This document shows positions 26,264 to 34,744 of a DNA stretch of 64,000 nucleotides, piece after piece (position 1 is the first letter of the stretch; every line of letters begins with the position of its first letter). The notes under the pieces are model-generated. The model saw only the letters and a list, made by a program, of their open reading frames with translations, ran no database searches and was not told where the DNA came from. Made by a program: the position numbers and the translations under genes. Source of the DNA: GCA-2711565 sp963664245 (GTDB lineage: Bacteria; Bacteroidota; Bacteroidia; Bacteroidales; GCA-2711565); contig OY760934.1 of NCBI GenBank assembly GCA_963664245.1, positions 2,976,001-3,040,000 of the forward strand. The letters are read 5' to 3'.

Positions 26264-26328
26264 CCTAAGTTTTATTGAAACATTTTCTTATAGCTCTCTG
26301 TACATACTTTTTAAGTATTTTTGCCCTC

Positions 26329-28752
26329 ATGATTTATCCGCGAAATTTTGAGAGTAAAATAGGTTTTGATATCATTCGGCAAAAACTCACCGACTTATGC
26401 ATGAGTTCTTTGGGCGAGAACTATGTTGAGAAAATCCGCTTCCTCAATAATGCCGATTTGATTGAACGCCTCCTGAATCAGGTGAACGAGTTTAAAGAGA
26501 TCATCTCTTTCGGACAGGGTTTCCCGGCACAGGATTATTTTGATGTTACCCCGGAATTGCGGCGAATCAAAATCCCGGGTACGGTCATCGAGCTTGAAGC
26601 TTTGTTCGATTTAAAATCTTCGCTGATTACCATTTTCGAGATTATAAAATATCTTAAGAAAACAGAAGAAGAACAATATCCCGAATTAAAAAAACTGGTG
26701 GCAGAGGTTCAATTGGATGCTTCCATCCTGAAAAAAATTGATACCATTGTTGATGATAAAGGAAAGATAAAAGATTCGGCTTCGCCGGAATTAAAAGAAA
26801 TCAGGGGTTCTTTAATAAGAAAACACGCGAGCATCGACCAGCAAATCAGCAAAGCGTTGAAATATGCCAAAAGCGAAGGTTGGACCGAACGCGATGTTGA
26901 GCCCACATTCAGGAATAACCGTTTGGTTATCCCTGTTTCGGCAACGCATAAGCGTAAATTAAAAGGGTTTATCCACGATGAATCGGCTACTGGGCAAACG
27001 GTTTATATTGAACCGGCCGAAATTTTTGACACCAACAATGAAATCCGGGAACTAGAAAATGCTGAGCGGCGCGAAATCATTAAAATTTTAACCCGTTTCA
27101 CCGACTTTATCCGCCCTACTTTGGACGATTTATTTGGGGCTTACCGCATGCTTGGACAAATTGATTTTATCCGTGCCAAAGCCCGATTTGCCCTTCAAAT
27201 TGAGGCCAATCGTCCCATTTTATTTGACAAGCCTTTTCTAAATTGGGTGAACTCCAGGCATCCTTTGTTGTTTTTGAGTTTTAAAGAACAAAAACGCGAG
27301 GTGGTTCCGTTGAATCTGAAACTTGATGCTAAAGAACGCATTTTGATTGTTTCGGGACCCAATGCCGGGGGAAAATCGGTTTGTTTGAAAACCGTTGGTT
27401 TGAACCAGTACATGTTGCAGTGCGGCATGCTTCCGGCCATGGATGAAATTTCGGAGGCAGGGATCTTTGAAAAAATATTTCTTGACATCGGCGATGAACA
27501 ATCGCTCGAAAACGACCTGAGTACTTACAGTTCACATTTGTTGAACATCAAGCATTTTGTGACCCAGTCAGACGAAAAAACCCTGTTTTTGATTGATGAG
27601 TTTGGAACCGGAACCGAACCCCAGTTGGGTGGGGCCATTGCCGAAGCTTCGCTCGAAAAGATAAATGAAAAAGGGGCGTTTGGGGTGATTACTACTCACT
27701 ATGCAAACCTGAAATTGCTGGCCGATAGTCAAGAAGCCATCATCAACGGGGCCATGTTGTTCGATACCAAAGAAATCAAACCCCTGTACCAGCTTAAAGT
27801 TGGTAAGCCAGGGAGTTCTTTTGCCTTTGAAATTGCAAAAAACATTGGCTTTCCAAAAGCGATTTTAAAAAGTGCTGCTGAAAAAACCGGAACCACCCAG
27901 CTGGATTTCGACAAGCAGTTGCAGCAACTGGAAGTTGATAAACAGGAAATTTTGAAAAAGGAAGCGCAGCTTAAGGTTGCTGATGAGTTCTTGCAAGAGA
28001 TTACCAGAAAATACGAAGAGCTTTTGGCAAAAACAGAAGCTACGAAAGACGAAATTATCACCAAAGCCAAGTCCGAGGCACGGGAGATTTTGGATGGTTC
28101 GAATAAGTTGATTGAGCGAACCATCAAAGAAATAAAAGAAGCGAAAGCCGATAAAGAGAAGACAAAAAAGCTCAGGGAAGATATTAAAATAAAAACCGAA
28201 GCAATTAAAGTCAAGCCTAAGAGCAGTGAGCCTAAAGTTAAGAAGCCCTCCTCCGCTAAAGCTTCGGAGGGCAAAGAAGATGGTAAAATCCGGGTGGGTG
28301 ATTTGGCGAAAGTTATCGGTCAGGATACGGTAGGCGAGGTGGTTGAGATTTCGGGCAAAGATGTTTTGCTTTCGTTTAATTCGATCCAGTTCAGGACACA
28401 GCTTCGGAAGCTGGAAAAAGTAAGCCGTAAACAGGCTCGTAAAGAAACACGTCGAAGCAGTTCGGGGTACAAGCATATCATCAATGAAATCAACGATAAA
28501 ATGGCTCGTTTCGACCTTTCGATTGATGTGCGTGGCAAGCGTGCCGAAGAAGCCCTGACGGAGGTTCGAAATTATATTGATGAAGCTATTTTGCTAAATG
28601 TTAAGGAGGTGAATATTTTGCATGGCAAAGGCGATGGTATTTTGCGGAATGTGATCCGTGAGCATTTGGCTTCGGTTCAGGAAATTAAATCGTACAAAAA
28701 CCAACACATTGAATTTGGTGGCGATGGAATTACCGTGGTGAATTTCAGATAA
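26329..28752 (+). CDS. mutS2: MutS2 family ATPase/endonuclease with Smr domain
   Basis: Start ATG 26329 gives MIYPRNFESKIGFDIIRQKL, the family N-terminus; an upstream TTG at 26275 would add an unrelated hydrophobic leader. The 807-residue protein has MutS-type core and clamp regions, an ATPase with GPNAGGKS (343-350), LFLIDEFGTGTEPQLGG and TTHYANLK, a long coiled coil (about 525-620), a linker, and a C-terminal Smr nuclease domain (IDVRGKRAEEAL, LHGKGDGILR). It lacks the mismatch-recognition domain. MutS2 acts on recombination intermediates and, in some bacteria, on stalled ribosomes. A palindromic repeat is embedded in frame in the linker. Confidence 0.95.
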   Translation: MIYPRNFESKIGFDIIRQKLTDLCMSSLGENYVEKIRFLNNADLIERLLNQVNEFKEIISFGQGFPAQDYFDVTPELRRIKIPGTVIELEALFDLKSSLITIFEIIKYLKKTEEEQYPELKKLVAEVQLDASILKKIDTIVDDKGKIKDSASPELKEIRGSLIRKHASIDQQISKALKYAKSEGWTERDVEPTFRNNRLVIPVSATHKRKLKGFIHDESATGQTVYIEPAEIFDTNNEIRELENAERREIIKILTRFTDFIRPTLDDLFGAYRMLGQIDFIRAKARFALQIEANRPILFDKPFLNWVNSRHPLLFLSFKEQKREVVPLNLKLDAKERILIVSGPNAGGKSVCLKTVGLNQYMLQCGMLPAMDEISEAGIFEKIFLDIGDEQSLENDLSTYSSHLLNIKHFVTQSDEKTLFLIDEFGTGTEPQLGGAIAEASLEKINEKGAFGVITTHYANLKLLADSQEAIINGAMLFDTKEIKPLYQLKVGKPGSSFAFEIAKNIGFPKAILKSAAEKTGTTQLDFDKQLQQLEVDKQEILKKEAQLKVADEFLQEITRKYEELLAKTEATKDEIITKAKSEAREILDGSNKLIERTIKEIKEAKADKEKTKKLREDIKIKTEAIKVKPKSSEPKVKKPSSAKASEGKEDGKIRVGDLAKVIGQDTVGEVVEISGKDVLLSFNSIQFRTQLRKLEKVSRKQARKETRRSSSGYKHIINEINDKMARFDLSIDVRGKRAEEALTEVRNYIDEAILLNVKEVNILHGKGDGILRNVIREHLASVQEIKSYKNQHIEFGGDGITVVNFR
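28245..28272 (+). repeat. Palindromic repeat inside the mutS2 reading frame
   Basis: GCCCTCC (28245-28251) and GGAGGGC (28266-28272) form a perfect 7-bp stem around an inner AAGCTT-containing loop. In frame it encodes about PSSAKASEG in the low-complexity linker between coiled coil and Smr domain. The GC-rich block is unlike the surrounding lysine-rich codons, which suggests an inserted repeat tolerated in a disordered linker. Confidence 0.6.
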
Positions 28753-28806
28753 TTTAACATCTTTAATATAAATAAATCTATATTTTTGCATATAAAATAG
28801 ATTAAG

Positions 28807-29055
28807 ATGAACGAAGAACAAAAACAACATAAATCTTTCACCGAAAAACTGAAAACAATTTTTCCTCCATTAACTATTTTGGGGGTTGTATTAGGAGCCG
28901 TGGGTGGGTATATTTATTATATCAAAGTGGGTTGTGTGAGCGGAACCTGCCCTATTACTTCCAATCCCTGGATGAGCGTGCTATGGGGGGCTTTGTTGGG
29001 TTATTTGGTTTTTGATATGTTTAACCGTAAGCCAAAGCAGGAAAACAAATCATAG
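28807..29055 (+). CDS. Small membrane protein, DUF6132-like
   Basis: An 82-residue protein with two predicted membrane helices (about 19-39 and 56-73) and, between them, the conserved segment VGCVSGTCPITSNPWMS containing two cysteines. This matches my memory of the DUF6132/YtfJ-like small protein group, often near rhodanese or thiol-redox genes. Function unknown. The ATG at 28807 follows a plausible -7 box (TATTTTTG near 28783-28790). Its 3' end overlaps the convergent YjbR-like gene by 6 bases. Confidence 0.75.
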   Translation: MNEEQKQHKSFTEKLKTIFPPLTILGVVLGAVGGYIYYIKVGCVSGTCPITSNPWMSVLWGALLGYLVFDMFNRKPKQENKS

Positions 29056-29403
29056 CTTTTCCAGTTCATCCCTTTTCTTTTTGGGCAGGGATGCCACGAT
29101 CAAATCGTACGAATGGTCGATCCACTCTTTGATTAAGGAATCTGATAAATTGCCGTTCATATCCACGGTGTTCCAAAGTTTCTTATTCATGTGCCAGCCC
29201 GGTTTTACTTCGGGGTAGTGTTCCCTGAGCTCAATGGCTTTTTCGGGATCGCATTTCAGGTTTACCCCAAAATTATCTTCAATGTCAGTAAGGGCAAACA
29301 TTTTGTCCATCACTTTGAAAACGAGGGTGGTTTCGTCAAAAGGGAAACCTTCGCTAGTTCCTTTTTTCGACAGGCAATAATCTCTTAGTTCTTCGATGTT
29401 CAT
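29050..29403 (-). CDS. MmcQ/YjbR family protein
   Basis: A 117-residue protein of the MmcQ/YjbR (CyaY-like fold) family. It has LRDYCLSKKGTSEGFPFDETTLVFKVMDKMFAL at the N-terminus, NLKCDPEKAIELREHYPEVKPGWHMNKKLWNTV in the middle, and a C-terminal HSYDLIVASLPKK helix. Some members bind DNA non-specifically; the physiological role is unclear. Length is normal. It converges on the DUF6132-like gene. Confidence 0.9.
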   Translation of the reverse strand: MNIEELRDYCLSKKGTSEGFPFDETTLVFKVMDKMFALTDIEDNFGVNLKCDPEKAIELREHYPEVKPGWHMNKKLWNTVDMNGNLSDSLIKEWIDHSYDLIVASLPKKKRDELEKL

Positions 29404-29439
29404 TTTTTTAGTTCTGGGTTAAAAGTTGCAAGTTTTAAG

Positions 29440-29970
29440 TTAGCAGCAACAGAAATAAACTACTATTTTTTTAAGCTTTTTCGAGAAAGCAATAAATCGC
29501 ATGTTTTCTTCTCCAATAAGAAAAGAAAAACCAATAGCCGTTGAATCACTTTTTATGTCGTTCCATATTTCTAAATCAGAATAATCTGCATCAAATTCAT
29601 CTTTTGAATTGATAGCTCGGGCAAAAAATTTATCCTCATTAAAAAAGTTTTTCGCTCTTTTTAATATGTAATCTTCTTGTTGCTTTCTTGTTGTATCGTA
29701 CAAAAGGCCGTAACCAATTAAATCAGTTGAAGGGAAAGTCTCTGAAAACAGTGTAATTCCATCGGCGTTTTTAATTGTGAAAATAGTCTCACTATCTAAT
29801 AGTGATTTTCCTTTAATCGTTAGCTGAAATTGATCTAAAGTTTTGGGATTGGAGAAGTTGTGAGAAACTTCATTCTTATACAATATTGAATTATGACTAC
29901 ATGCATTTCCTAAAACAATGATTATTAAGATGTACAAATAAAATAAACTCTTTTTTAATTCTGAACTCAT
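29440..29970 (-). CDS. Predicted lipoprotein of unknown function (176 aa)
   Basis: The N-terminus has a hydrophobic segment followed by a lipobox (VLGNAC, Cys about 24), so it is probably an envelope lipoprotein. The rest (SLLDSETIFTIKNADGITLFSETFPS, YDTTRKQQEDYILKRAKNFF) reads as an alpha/beta domain with no family I recognise. The protein ends in three cysteines (YFCCC), an oddity produced at the edge of a low-complexity AAGTT/GCAGCAAC stretch, so the natural stop may have been altered. It stands alone. Confidence 0.65.
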   Translation of the reverse strand: MSSELKKSLFYLYILIIIVLGNACSHNSILYKNEVSHNFSNPKTLDQFQLTIKGKSLLDSETIFTIKNADGITLFSETFPSTDLIGYGLLYDTTRKQQEDYILKRAKNFFNEDKFFARAINSKDEFDADYSDLEIWNDIKSDSTAIGFSFLIGEENMRFIAFSKKLKKIVVYFCCC

Positions 29971-30003
29971 AACTCCGAACTTTTAACTCATTAAATATAA
30001 TCA

Positions 30004-30035
30004 TTGTTTTTCTAATTTAAAATACCTTACCTTTG
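30004..30035 (+). promoter_or_regulatory. Promoter of the carboxyltransferase/biotin-carrier operon
   Basis: TTG at 30004-30006 and TACCTTTG at 30028-30035 with a 21-base spacer give an excellent Bacteroidetes -33/-7 pair. It predicts a leader of about 110 bases before the ATG at 30155. Confidence 0.7.
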
Positions 30036-30154
30036 CAAGTGTTTTGAGGGAGAAAAATTTATAAGTAAAAGTTAACCTGCGAATTAACCTAACCAAAAAA
30101 ATCTTTAGCCCTCTTTTTGTTTTTACAAACATCTGTTTAATAAAAGTAAGAGAT

Positions 30155-31702
30155 ATGCCACTTAAACAAAAATCAACAGATCTCAAGAAGCGTATGCAAG
30201 ATGCTCTGATGGGAGGAGGATCAAAAGCTATTGAGAAACAAAAAGCAATTGGAAAGCTGACAGCCCGTGAGCGAATCCTTGCAATCCTTGACCCTAAATC
30301 TTTTCACGAGTATGACCTTTTTGTGGAGCACGCCGCAAAAGATTTTGATATGGATAAAAAATATTTACCCGGCGATGGTGTAATTACCGGAACTGGTACC
30401 ATCATGGGAAAACCCGTGTGTATTTACGCACAAGACTTTACTGTAGCTGGAGGATCATTGGGATGGATGCATGCCAAAAAGATCACCAAAATCATGGATC
30501 ATGCACTGAAACTGAAAGTGCCAATCATCGGGATTAATGATTCCGGTGGAGCTCGTATTCAGGAAGGGGTAAACTCTTTGGCCGGTTATGGCGAAATTTT
30601 TTACCGCAACACCAAAGCTTCGGGAGTTGTTCCTCAAATTTCTGTAATCTTGGGTCCTTGTGCTGGCGGAGCCGTTTATTCTCCGGCTTTGACCGATTAT
30701 GTTTTTGTGGTGGATAACATTTCAAAAATGTTTATCACCGGTCCGGAGGTAATTAAAACCGTGCTGGGCGAAGAAATTTCGATGGAAGAACTGGGAGGTG
30801 CAAAAGTTCATTCCGAGATTACCGGAAATGCCCATTTCTATGCCGAAAGCGAAGCTGAATGTTTCGATCAAATCAAACAACTAATCAGCTACATTCCATG
30901 GAACAACAAACGTAAAGCCATGGCTTTCCCGAAAAAGCAACCGAACACCAAGAAATACGATATTGAAGAAATTATCCCTTCTGATCCAAAAACACCTTAC
31001 GATGTTCGCGATGTGATTAAAGCCATTAGTGACGACAGCGAATTTTTTGAAGTACAAAAACATTTTGCAGCCAATATTGTGATCGGTTATGCCCGTATCA
31101 ATGGCGATACCGTTGGTTTTGTTGCGAACCAGCCTTTGGTTTTGGCCGGAGTGCTGGATGTTGATTCATCAGACAAAGCCGCCCGTTTTATTCGTTATTG
31201 CGACGCGTTTAACATTCCGCTAGTTACTTTGGTCGATCTTCCGGGCTATTTACCGGGCATTGATCAGGAACATGCCGGGGTTATTCGCCATGGAGCCAAA
31301 GTGCTTTATTCTTATTCTGAAGCTACGGTTCCAAAAATCACCTTAATCCTTCGTAAAGCTTACGGTGGTGGTTACATTGCTATGTGTTCGAATCACCTAC
31401 GTGCCGATTTTGTTTTTGCATGGCCTACGGCCGAAATTGCCGTAATGGGTCCTGAAGGAGCATCCAATATTATTTTCCGTAAAGAAATTTCAGCTGCCGA
31501 AAACCCGGAAGAAATGCGTAAACAAAAGGTGGAAGAATACCGCAGTAAATTTGCCAATCCTTATGTAGCTGCAGCTTATGGCTATATTGACGCGGTGATT
31601 GAACCGGCCGAAACCCGGACAATGTTGATTCACGCACTTGATATTTCTGCCAATAAAACAGAAGAACCATTGGATAAAAAACATGGTATTCCACCATTTT
31701 AA
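30155..31702 (+). CDS. mmdA: Acyl-CoA carboxyltransferase (methylmalonyl-CoA decarboxylase alpha / propionyl-CoA carboxylase beta)
   Basis: A 515-residue crotonase-fold carboxyltransferase moving CO2 between methylmalonyl-CoA and biotin. The N-terminal half has the acyl-CoA site (GGSLGWMHAKKI, INDSGGARIQEGVNSLAGYGEIF, GPCAGGAVYSPALTD). The C-terminal half has the biotin site (GFVANQPLVLAGVLDVDSSDKAARFIRYCDAFNIPLVTLVDLPG is interrupted only by normal substitutions). It is paired with a biotin carrier gene 12 bases downstream and no biotin carboxylase, so a decarboxylase complex of the propionate pathway is more likely than an ATP-driven carboxylase. The membrane beta subunit (MmdB) is not in the window. 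Confidence 0.85.
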   Translation: MPLKQKSTDLKKRMQDALMGGGSKAIEKQKAIGKLTARERILAILDPKSFHEYDLFVEHAAKDFDMDKKYLPGDGVITGTGTIMGKPVCIYAQDFTVAGGSLGWMHAKKITKIMDHALKLKVPIIGINDSGGARIQEGVNSLAGYGEIFYRNTKASGVVPQISVILGPCAGGAVYSPALTDYVFVVDNISKMFITGPEVIKTVLGEEISMEELGGAKVHSEITGNAHFYAESEAECFDQIKQLISYIPWNNKRKAMAFPKKQPNTKKYDIEEIIPSDPKTPYDVRDVIKAISDDSEFFEVQKHFAANIVIGYARINGDTVGFVANQPLVLAGVLDVDSSDKAARFIRYCDAFNIPLVTLVDLPGYLPGIDQEHAGVIRHGAKVLYSYSEATVPKITLILRKAYGGGYIAMCSNHLRADFVFAWPTAEIAVMGPEGASNIIFRKEISAAENPEEMRKQKVEEYRSKFANPYVAAAYGYIDAVIEPAETRTMLIHALDISANKTEEPLDKKHGIPPF

Positions 31703-31714
31703 ACAGGAGGTTTT

Positions 31715-32080
31715 ATGAGCAAAAATAAAGAAAAAGAAACCTCTTCGACTAAAGTTCAAGAGGGAGAGGAGAATGTTGAATATACTTCGTTAAGCATAGA
31801 TGGTTTTGAATACCTGACCACCCTAAATACGAAATATAAGAATCGTAAAAAATACCAGGAAGCCAATCCTCGTTTAATAACAGCTTTTATTTCCGGTACC
31901 ATTGATGACGTTTATGTCAAAAAAGGAAAATCGGTAAAAGCTGGCGATGAATTGTTGATTTTAGAAGCCATGAAAATGAAAAATGTTATTCAGGCTCCGC
32001 TTGATGCTAAAATCAAAAATATTCTGGTAAAAAAAGGAGACCGGGTTTCAAAAAATCAATTATTGATTGAATTGGAATAA
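31715..32080 (+). CDS. Biotin carboxyl carrier protein of the decarboxylase complex
   Basis: A 121-residue protein with a disordered, charged N-terminus (1-25), a linker, and a biotinyl-lipoyl domain (about 52-121) with biotinylated Lys87 in EAMKM. It is preceded by AGGAGG at about 31705-31710, one of few strong Shine-Dalgarno sequences in this AT-rich Bacteroidetes window. It carries CO2 from MmdA to the sodium pump subunit if the complex is a decarboxylase. Its 3' end overlaps engB (opposite strand) by 21 bases. Confidence 0.88.
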   Translation: MSKNKEKETSSTKVQEGEENVEYTSLSIDGFEYLTTLNTKYKNRKKYQEANPRLITAFISGTIDDVYVKKGKSVKAGDELLILEAMKMKNVIQAPLDAKIKNILVKKGDRVSKNQLLIELE

Positions 32081-32668
32081 GGGGTTGGTATTTTCTACCA
32101 ACTCCAGAATGGCTTCTTTACCCTGACTTAATTTGGAGGAACTCACGATCATTTTCGGGAGTTCACTCCATTTTTCTTTTAAGGTCTTTTTAAAAAGATC
32201 GAGATTGTGAAGCAGTGTTTTTTTGTTGATTTTATCCGATTTTGTAAACACCAGGATAAACGGGAGCTGGTTCACGCCAAACCACTCAATAAATTCCAGG
32301 TCAATTTTTTGGGGTTCTAAACGTGAATCGATTAAAATGAAGGTGCACATCAAATTTTCACGCTTCATCAAATATTTGTGGATCATTTCTCCCCATTTTT
32401 CGCGATCTTTTTTTGAACTCTTTGCATAGCCGTACCCCGGCAAATCAACCAAGTACCAGTTTTCGTCAATTATAAAATGATTGATAAGCTGGGTTTTTCC
32501 GGGAGTTGACGATGTTTTAGCCAGATTCTTGCGCTCAACCAACATGTTAATCAGCGAAGATTTGCCAACATTTGATCGCCCGATAAAAGCATACTCCGGG
32601 ATTTTTGGTTCCGGGCACTTTGTTACATCCGGGCTGCTGCAAGTAAATTCTGCTGATTTTATTTCCAT
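32060..32668 (-). CDS. engB: Ribosome biogenesis GTP-binding protein EngB/YsxC
   Basis: A 202-residue GTPase of the TRAFAC class. G1 is GRSNVGKSS (30-38), G2 lies around TSSTPGKTQ, G3 is DLPGYG (about 74-79), and G4 is TKSDK (about 141-145). The protein is needed for large ribosomal subunit assembly. Its length is normal for the family. A short hairpin (GTTGGTA/TACCAAC, 32084-32102) in its last codons may help end the converging biotin-carrier transcript. It is followed downstream by no operon partner; upstream lies glsB, 2 bases away, so both are probably co-transcribed. Confidence 0.94.
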   Translation of the reverse strand: MEIKSAEFTCSSPDVTKCPEPKIPEYAFIGRSNVGKSSLINMLVERKNLAKTSSTPGKTQLINHFIIDENWYLVDLPGYGYAKSSKKDREKWGEMIHKYLMKRENLMCTFILIDSRLEPQKIDLEFIEWFGVNQLPFILVFTKSDKINKKTLLHNLDLFKKTLKEKWSELPKMIVSSSKLSQGKEAILELVENTNPLFQFNQ

Positions 32669-32670
32669 GT

Positions 32671-33606
32671 TTATTTTTTATAAGAGGAAATATGACGTTC
32701 TTTTTTAAAGTCGTGAATATCCTGAACAGTAACAATGATTCCTGTTTCTTCAACATTTCCAAAATGATCGTTTACCGCTGTTCCAAAGGTTTTCATGGTT
32801 GACGAAAGATTCATGTATGCATTGAACAATGGCGGAATATTTTCGCCTTGTGCCCGGGTTTTTTGAATCAAAATTTTATAATCCTGATCGTAATTTTCTC
32901 CGTTAAATGTTGCTTCTATGATTTTGGGATCAGTTTTCATTTTCCAGTGGTTGCGTGGACGAAGCAAATTGTCCGGATCGGGAAAATATTTTTTCATAAA
33001 ATACATCAAATGATCTTTGGCCAATGTATTATAATGCGGATACATGGTTACTTTCCCGAATAAATATTTAATATCTGTATAATCGGTGATGATTGCTCCC
33101 AGTCCGTCCCAAATATTATCAAGGGCATACATTCCTTTACGGATGTTGTTGCTCGGCTGATAGTTGGGTTGTACAAATGAACGCCCCAACTCAATGGTAA
33201 CGGGCAGATATTCCGAAATAAATTTTTCGCTAAAACTAAACAAACGTGAGGTTGGCGAATGAACTTCGTCTTTGGCAATAACTTTTAACTCTTTTCCATG
33301 AATGAAACGATAACCCCCAATGATTTCTTTTTCCTGTGGGTTCCAAACGATTAATTGTTTAAACGGTTTTTCATCGGTATCGTAGCTGTCAATATCAACG
33401 GGTTTTCCGGTTCCTCCCCCGGCATCCCTGAATGTAATTTCACGTAGTCGGCCAACTTCCTGCATTAAATTGGGACATTGGTGTGCATCAAAAATGTAAA
33501 TTTCGTTGGTGCCAAAATTTGTATTCCGGACAAAAATTTCTCCGTTTAGTTCTTGTTTCAACAGTTTCCGGTCAATCGGTGCAATAATCGCTTCCATATT
33601 TTTCAA
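32671..33606 (-). CDS. glsB: GNAT-type N-acyltransferase, GlsB-like (amino-acid lipid synthesis)
   Basis: A 311-residue acyltransferase of the OlsB/hemolysin-like GNAT group: LMQEVGRLREITFRDAGGGTGKPVDIDSYD, GGYRFIHG and ELGRSFVQPNYQP form the acyl-acceptor and donor site. In Bacteroides, GlsB transfers a 3-hydroxy acyl chain to glycine to make lyso-glycine lipid, and GlsA adds a second acyl chain. Here the partner gene lies directly upstream (33607), with no gap, in the same order. ATG 33606 is taken as the start; the fourth codon is another ATG. The amino acid used (glycine, ornithine, serine-glycine) cannot be read from sequence. Confidence 0.82.
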   Translation of the reverse strand: MKNMEAIIAPIDRKLLKQELNGEIFVRNTNFGTNEIYIFDAHQCPNLMQEVGRLREITFRDAGGGTGKPVDIDSYDTDEKPFKQLIVWNPQEKEIIGGYRFIHGKELKVIAKDEVHSPTSRLFSFSEKFISEYLPVTIELGRSFVQPNYQPSNNIRKGMYALDNIWDGLGAIITDYTDIKYLFGKVTMYPHYNTLAKDHLMYFMKKYFPDPDNLLRPRNHWKMKTDPKIIEATFNGENYDQDYKILIQKTRAQGENIPPLFNAYMNLSSTMKTFGTAVNDHFGNVEETGIIVTVQDIHDFKKERHISSYKK

Positions 33607-34458
33607 TTAATAATTAAATTCGGCGTTTGGGTTCTGTTCCAAACTATATGAATAATCTTTTAATTTAGCGGCCCATTCGGCATAACTAAATCGTTTGTCA
33701 AAGGTTTGGTAAGGAATAGGTTTCCCAAAGGTAATGTTGATAGTTTTGCCGTGTTGCTTGTACATCTCGTTTGCCAGGAAAAGCATTTCCAGGTTTGTTT
33801 TAATCCTTAAAAATTTCCGGAGATTTGCCAAATTGTAAAAGAAATTTGAATTTCGTCCGTCGATATGGGTTGGGATAATGTCTCTTTTATTTTTAATGGA
33901 TTTTACCAAAAAGGTTTTTTTCCATTCCAGGTCAGCAATTTTCCCCTTGCGTTTCCTTGAAACCAGTCCAAACGGGAAATACAAAACCACCACATCCGAA
34001 GCAAAAGTATCGTTCAGTAATTGCACATTAGCTGCATTGCTTCCATGTTTGTTTATGGGGATGAATACCTGTTCGGCATTGGGGATGTTCATTAAAATGT
34101 CGTTCACCGGAAAAAATAAATCTTTGCGAACTTTGGAAACAGTATCTATCAGGGCTAGTCCGTCTAAGCCTCCAAGCGGATGGTTGGAAGCCACCAGGTA
34201 ACGTCCTTCTTTCGGTAGATTTTCCAGGCCGCGGTGTTTTATCGTTGTGCCAAATTCGGCCAGTAGATCATGAATTTGTTCTAGCCCCGATTTATCATGA
34301 TTTCGTGCAATAAAATCGTTTAGCTCATCTTCATGAACAATACGCCGAAGATATTGAATGAAAAAACCGGGTAATATCTTCAACAGGGCTGGACTTTTTT
34401 TTCGAAAAGCTTCCCTGACATCAATTAACTTTACTTCTTTTTGTTCGTTCAGCTCCAT
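33607..34458 (-). CDS. glsA: PlsC-type O-acyltransferase, GlsA-like
   Basis: A lysophospholipid acyltransferase-fold protein. It has the acceptor motif SNHPLGGLDGLAL, the VFIPINKHGSNA and FPFGLVSRKRKGKI blocks, and the substrate motif IIPTHIDGRNS. The preferred start is the ATG at 34456-34458 (MELNEQKEVKLIDVREAF), giving 283 residues; an upstream TTG/ATG frame to 34494 adds 12 unlikely residues. It pairs with the N-acyltransferase gene immediately downstream and would complete a di-acyl amino-acid lipid. C-terminal residues (PYQTFDKRFSYAEWA) are normal for the family. Confidence 0.82.
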   Translation of the reverse strand: MELNEQKEVKLIDVREAFRKKSPALLKILPGFFIQYLRRIVHEDELNDFIARNHDKSGLEQIHDLLAEFGTTIKHRGLENLPKEGRYLVASNHPLGGLDGLALIDTVSKVRKDLFFPVNDILMNIPNAEQVFIPINKHGSNAANVQLLNDTFASDVVVLYFPFGLVSRKRKGKIADLEWKKTFLVKSIKNKRDIIPTHIDGRNSNFFYNLANLRKFLRIKTNLEMLFLANEMYKQHGKTINITFGKPIPYQTFDKRFSYAEWAAKLKDYSYSLEQNPNAEFNY

Positions 34459-34682
34459 TAAATTCAAATATTTAACCGTGCAAATTTTGAACAAAGTTAG
34501 AATTTATAACGACTTAAAGCACTTCAATCCTTTCTTTTTTGAAGCTGTTCAGGTCATTTTTAGAAATTTTAAGATTTTTGGCTGCTGTTCTTTTTGTGAT
34601 TGCTGATTTTTCTAGCCTAATCAAATATCGTTTAAATAGTTTCAAAAAAATCATCAACAAAACGAAACTTTTTATTAACAAA

Positions 34683-34708
34683 GTGGTAAAAGGTGGTAAA
34701 AAGTGGTA
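34683..34708 (+). promoter_or_regulatory. MraZ operator (three GTGG boxes at 10-bp period)
   Basis: GTGGTA occurs at 34683, 34693 and 34703, exactly one helical turn apart, 37 bases before the mraZ start. MraZ is known to bind tandem TGGGN/GTGG boxes of this period upstream of its own operon. This predicts autoregulation of the dcw cluster. Confidence 0.85.
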
Positions 34709-34744
34709 TTTTTTGTAGTATATTTACACCTTTAAATCAGCAAC

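Noticed and set aside
27729..28476. Long minus-strand frames of 181 and 203 residues inside mutS2
   Set aside because: Leucine/phenylalanine/serine-rich shadows of the lysine- and glutamate-rich coiled coil on the coding strand.
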